Shown here piece after piece: positions 63,248 to 64,000 of a DNA stretch of 64,000 nt (positions are counted from its first letter, which is position 1; every line of letters begins with the position of its first letter). The translations under genes and the position numbers were made by a program. Source of the DNA: Novosphingobium terrae (GTDB lineage Bacteria > Pseudomonadota > Alphaproteobacteria > Sphingomonadales > Sphingomonadaceae); contig NZ_JABVZR010000002.1 in NCBI RefSeq assembly GCF_017163935.1, forward strand, positions 2,356,001 to 2,420,000, in the 5' to 3' direction. Below the pieces are notes generated by a model. That model did no database searches. It worked only from the letters and a program-made list of their open reading frames with translations, and had not been told where the DNA came from.

Positions 63248-63345
63248 TGGTAACGTTGCCATTGGTAGCGACGATCAGCGTTTCAGGCAATCGCTGGTGA
63301 TCACCAAAATGAGTGCGCGAATTCGTATGGCAACGTTGCCATACG
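63248..63345. promoter_or_regulatory. two LacI-type operator palindromes
   Basis: CGTATGGCAACGTTGCCATACG at 63324-63345 is a perfect palindrome 22 bases long with the central CG typical of LacI-family operators. TGGTAACGTTGCCA at 63248-63261 is the same core with one changed pair. The two lie in the divergent promoter region between the GlcG-like gene and the glycosidase gene, about 80 bases apart (centre to centre), which would allow looping. The LacI regulator at 60.6 kb is the likely binder. Confidence 0.88.
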
Positions 63346-63428
63346 CTCTAGGCAAGCCGCATTGGCCCATGTTAGGCGAGCAGCAGAACGGGCCAGACAG
63401 GCCCACCCATCCGGAGAGTGAGTTGAAC

Positions 63429-64000
63429 ATGGCCAGCAGCCCCGCCCGCATAGCGTCCCGTCTTGCTCTGGTGCTGGCCCTTTGCGCTGGTAGCGCCCAT
63501 GCGGAGGCCCCGACGCCTCGTCCTGCCGCCATGGCGGTCCATCCCGAGCTGTGGCCTCAGGCGCGTTCGCCCATCGGCCTCGATCCGGCAATGGAGGCCA
63601 AGATCGGCACCATCATCGCCAAGATGACTCTGGAAGAAAAGGTGGGGCAGGTGCTCCAGCCCGAAATCCGCTGGATCACGCCTGACGAGGTGCGCGACTA
63701 TCACATCGGCAGCATCGAGAATGGCGGCGGCTCCTTCCCGCAGGGCAACAAGCATGCCGCGCTGAAGGACTGGACGGATATGATTCAGTCCTATTGGCAG
63801 GCCTCGGTCGATCCGCGCGCCAACCACGCCATGCGCATTCCGCTGATGTGGGCCTCGGATGCGGTGCATGGTCATAACAATGTGCTGGGCGCGACGCTGT
63901 TCCCGCATAACATCGGCCTTGGCGCCGCGCATGACCCGGACCTGCTGCGCCGCATCGGCGCGGTGACGGCGGCGGAGGTGCGCTCCACCGGCATGGACTG
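63429..64000 (+). CDS. glycoside hydrolase family 3, beta-glucosidase-like (cut by window end)
   Basis: The frame opens at the ATG at 63429 and runs off the window, giving 190 residues. The N-terminus is a Sec signal (SRLALVLALCAGSAHA). The mature part matches bacterial GH3 exo-1,4-beta-glucosidases: IIAKMTLEEKVGQVLQPE, ENGGGSFPQGNKHAALKDW, IPLMWASDAVHGHNNVLG and TLFPHNIGLGAAHDPDLL. It should release glucose from oligosaccharides in the periplasm. LacI-type palindromes lie about 85-180 bases upstream, so it is probably sugar-induced. Confidence 0.93.
   Translation, partial: MASSPARIASRLALVLALCAGSAHAEAPTPRPAAMAVHPELWPQARSPIGLDPAMEAKIGTIIAKMTLEEKVGQVLQPEIRWITPDEVRDYHIGSIENGGGSFPQGNKHAALKDWTDMIQSYWQASVDPRANHAMRIPLMWASDAVHGHNNVLGATLFPHNIGLGAAHDPDLLRRIGAVTAAEVRSTGMD

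Noticed and set aside
1..64000. CRISPR arrays, tRNA or rRNA genes, prophage genes
   Set aside because: I looked for regularly spaced repeats, tRNA-like clover-leaf sequences with CCA ends, and phage structural or integrase genes and saw none.

Overview
The window is about 64 kb of GC-rich chromosomal DNA from what looks like a sphingomonad (Alphaproteobacteria, Sphingomonadales, perhaps Novosphingobium or Sphingobium). This rests on protein style: TonB-dependent receptors with an IIVTAQRRSENLQ-type box, a FecI/FecR/STN-receptor set, and many aromatic-catabolism and Rieske-oxygenase genes. No tRNA, rRNA or CRISPR array was seen.

Layout. 1-3.6 kb (minus): AraC regulator, unknown protein, NodT-type outer-membrane channel and a DHA2-type MFS pump cut by the window edge. 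3.9-8.5 kb: NmrA-like protein divergent from an HxlR regulator over a pair of palindromes, then two glutathione transferases, a Nudix hydrolase and a 6PGDH/HIBADH-like dehydrogenase. 8.5-19.2 kb: a mixed region with a LysR regulator, a Gdx-type SMR transporter carrying Asp at the usual Glu position, an orphan pyruvate dehydrogenase E1 alpha, thiD behind a damaged TPP riboswitch, an MSAD-like tautomerase, a decayed hydrolase/TetR pair, a MarR regulator with a membrane protein, and several unknowns. 20-29.8 kb: an all-plus cluster for salicylate catabolism through gentisate (Rieske oxygenase alpha and beta, ferredoxin, IclR regulator, gentisate dioxygenase, fumarylpyruvate hydrolase, AAHS transporter, maleylpyruvate isomerase, porin, ferredoxin reductase). 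29.9-33.9 kb: transposase and hydrolase remnants among GFA, aminotransferase and SDR genes. 33.9-35.5 kb: two VOC/extradiol-dioxygenase-like genes. 35.5-41.5 kb: an Lrp regulator divergent from acetolactate synthase, AceE-type E1 and E2. 41.6-45.8 kb: TonB receptor, Tat-exported protein, LysR. 46-50.4 kb: glutathione-dependent formaldehyde oxidation (frmA and S-formylglutathione hydrolase) joined to a second ferredoxin/reductase pair. 50.4-55 kb: FecI-FecR-STN receptor. 55-60.6 kb: Tat-exported M24 peptidase, GGDEF protein, an apparently circularly permuted D-amino-acid-oxidase-like Tat lipoprotein with a cytochrome c, and a GNAT enzyme. 60.6-64 kb: LacI regulator, aldo/keto reductase, GlcG/HbpS-like protein and a GH3 glycosidase (cut by the window end), with LacI-type palindromes in the divergent promoter.

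How the genes work together. The 20-29.8 kb block can take salicylate (uptake by the porin and AAHS transporter) to gentisate with a three-component oxygenase, then through maleylpyruvate and fumarylpyruvate to fumarate and pyruvate. The 46-50 kb block looks like the electron-supply and formaldehyde-disposal half of an oxidative demethylation system whose oxygenase is not in the window. The ferredoxin and reductase of the two blocks are clearly paralogous.

All functions are inferred from reading the sequence and from remembered family motifs; no database search was run. Start codons were chosen by ribosome-binding sites and family length where possible.
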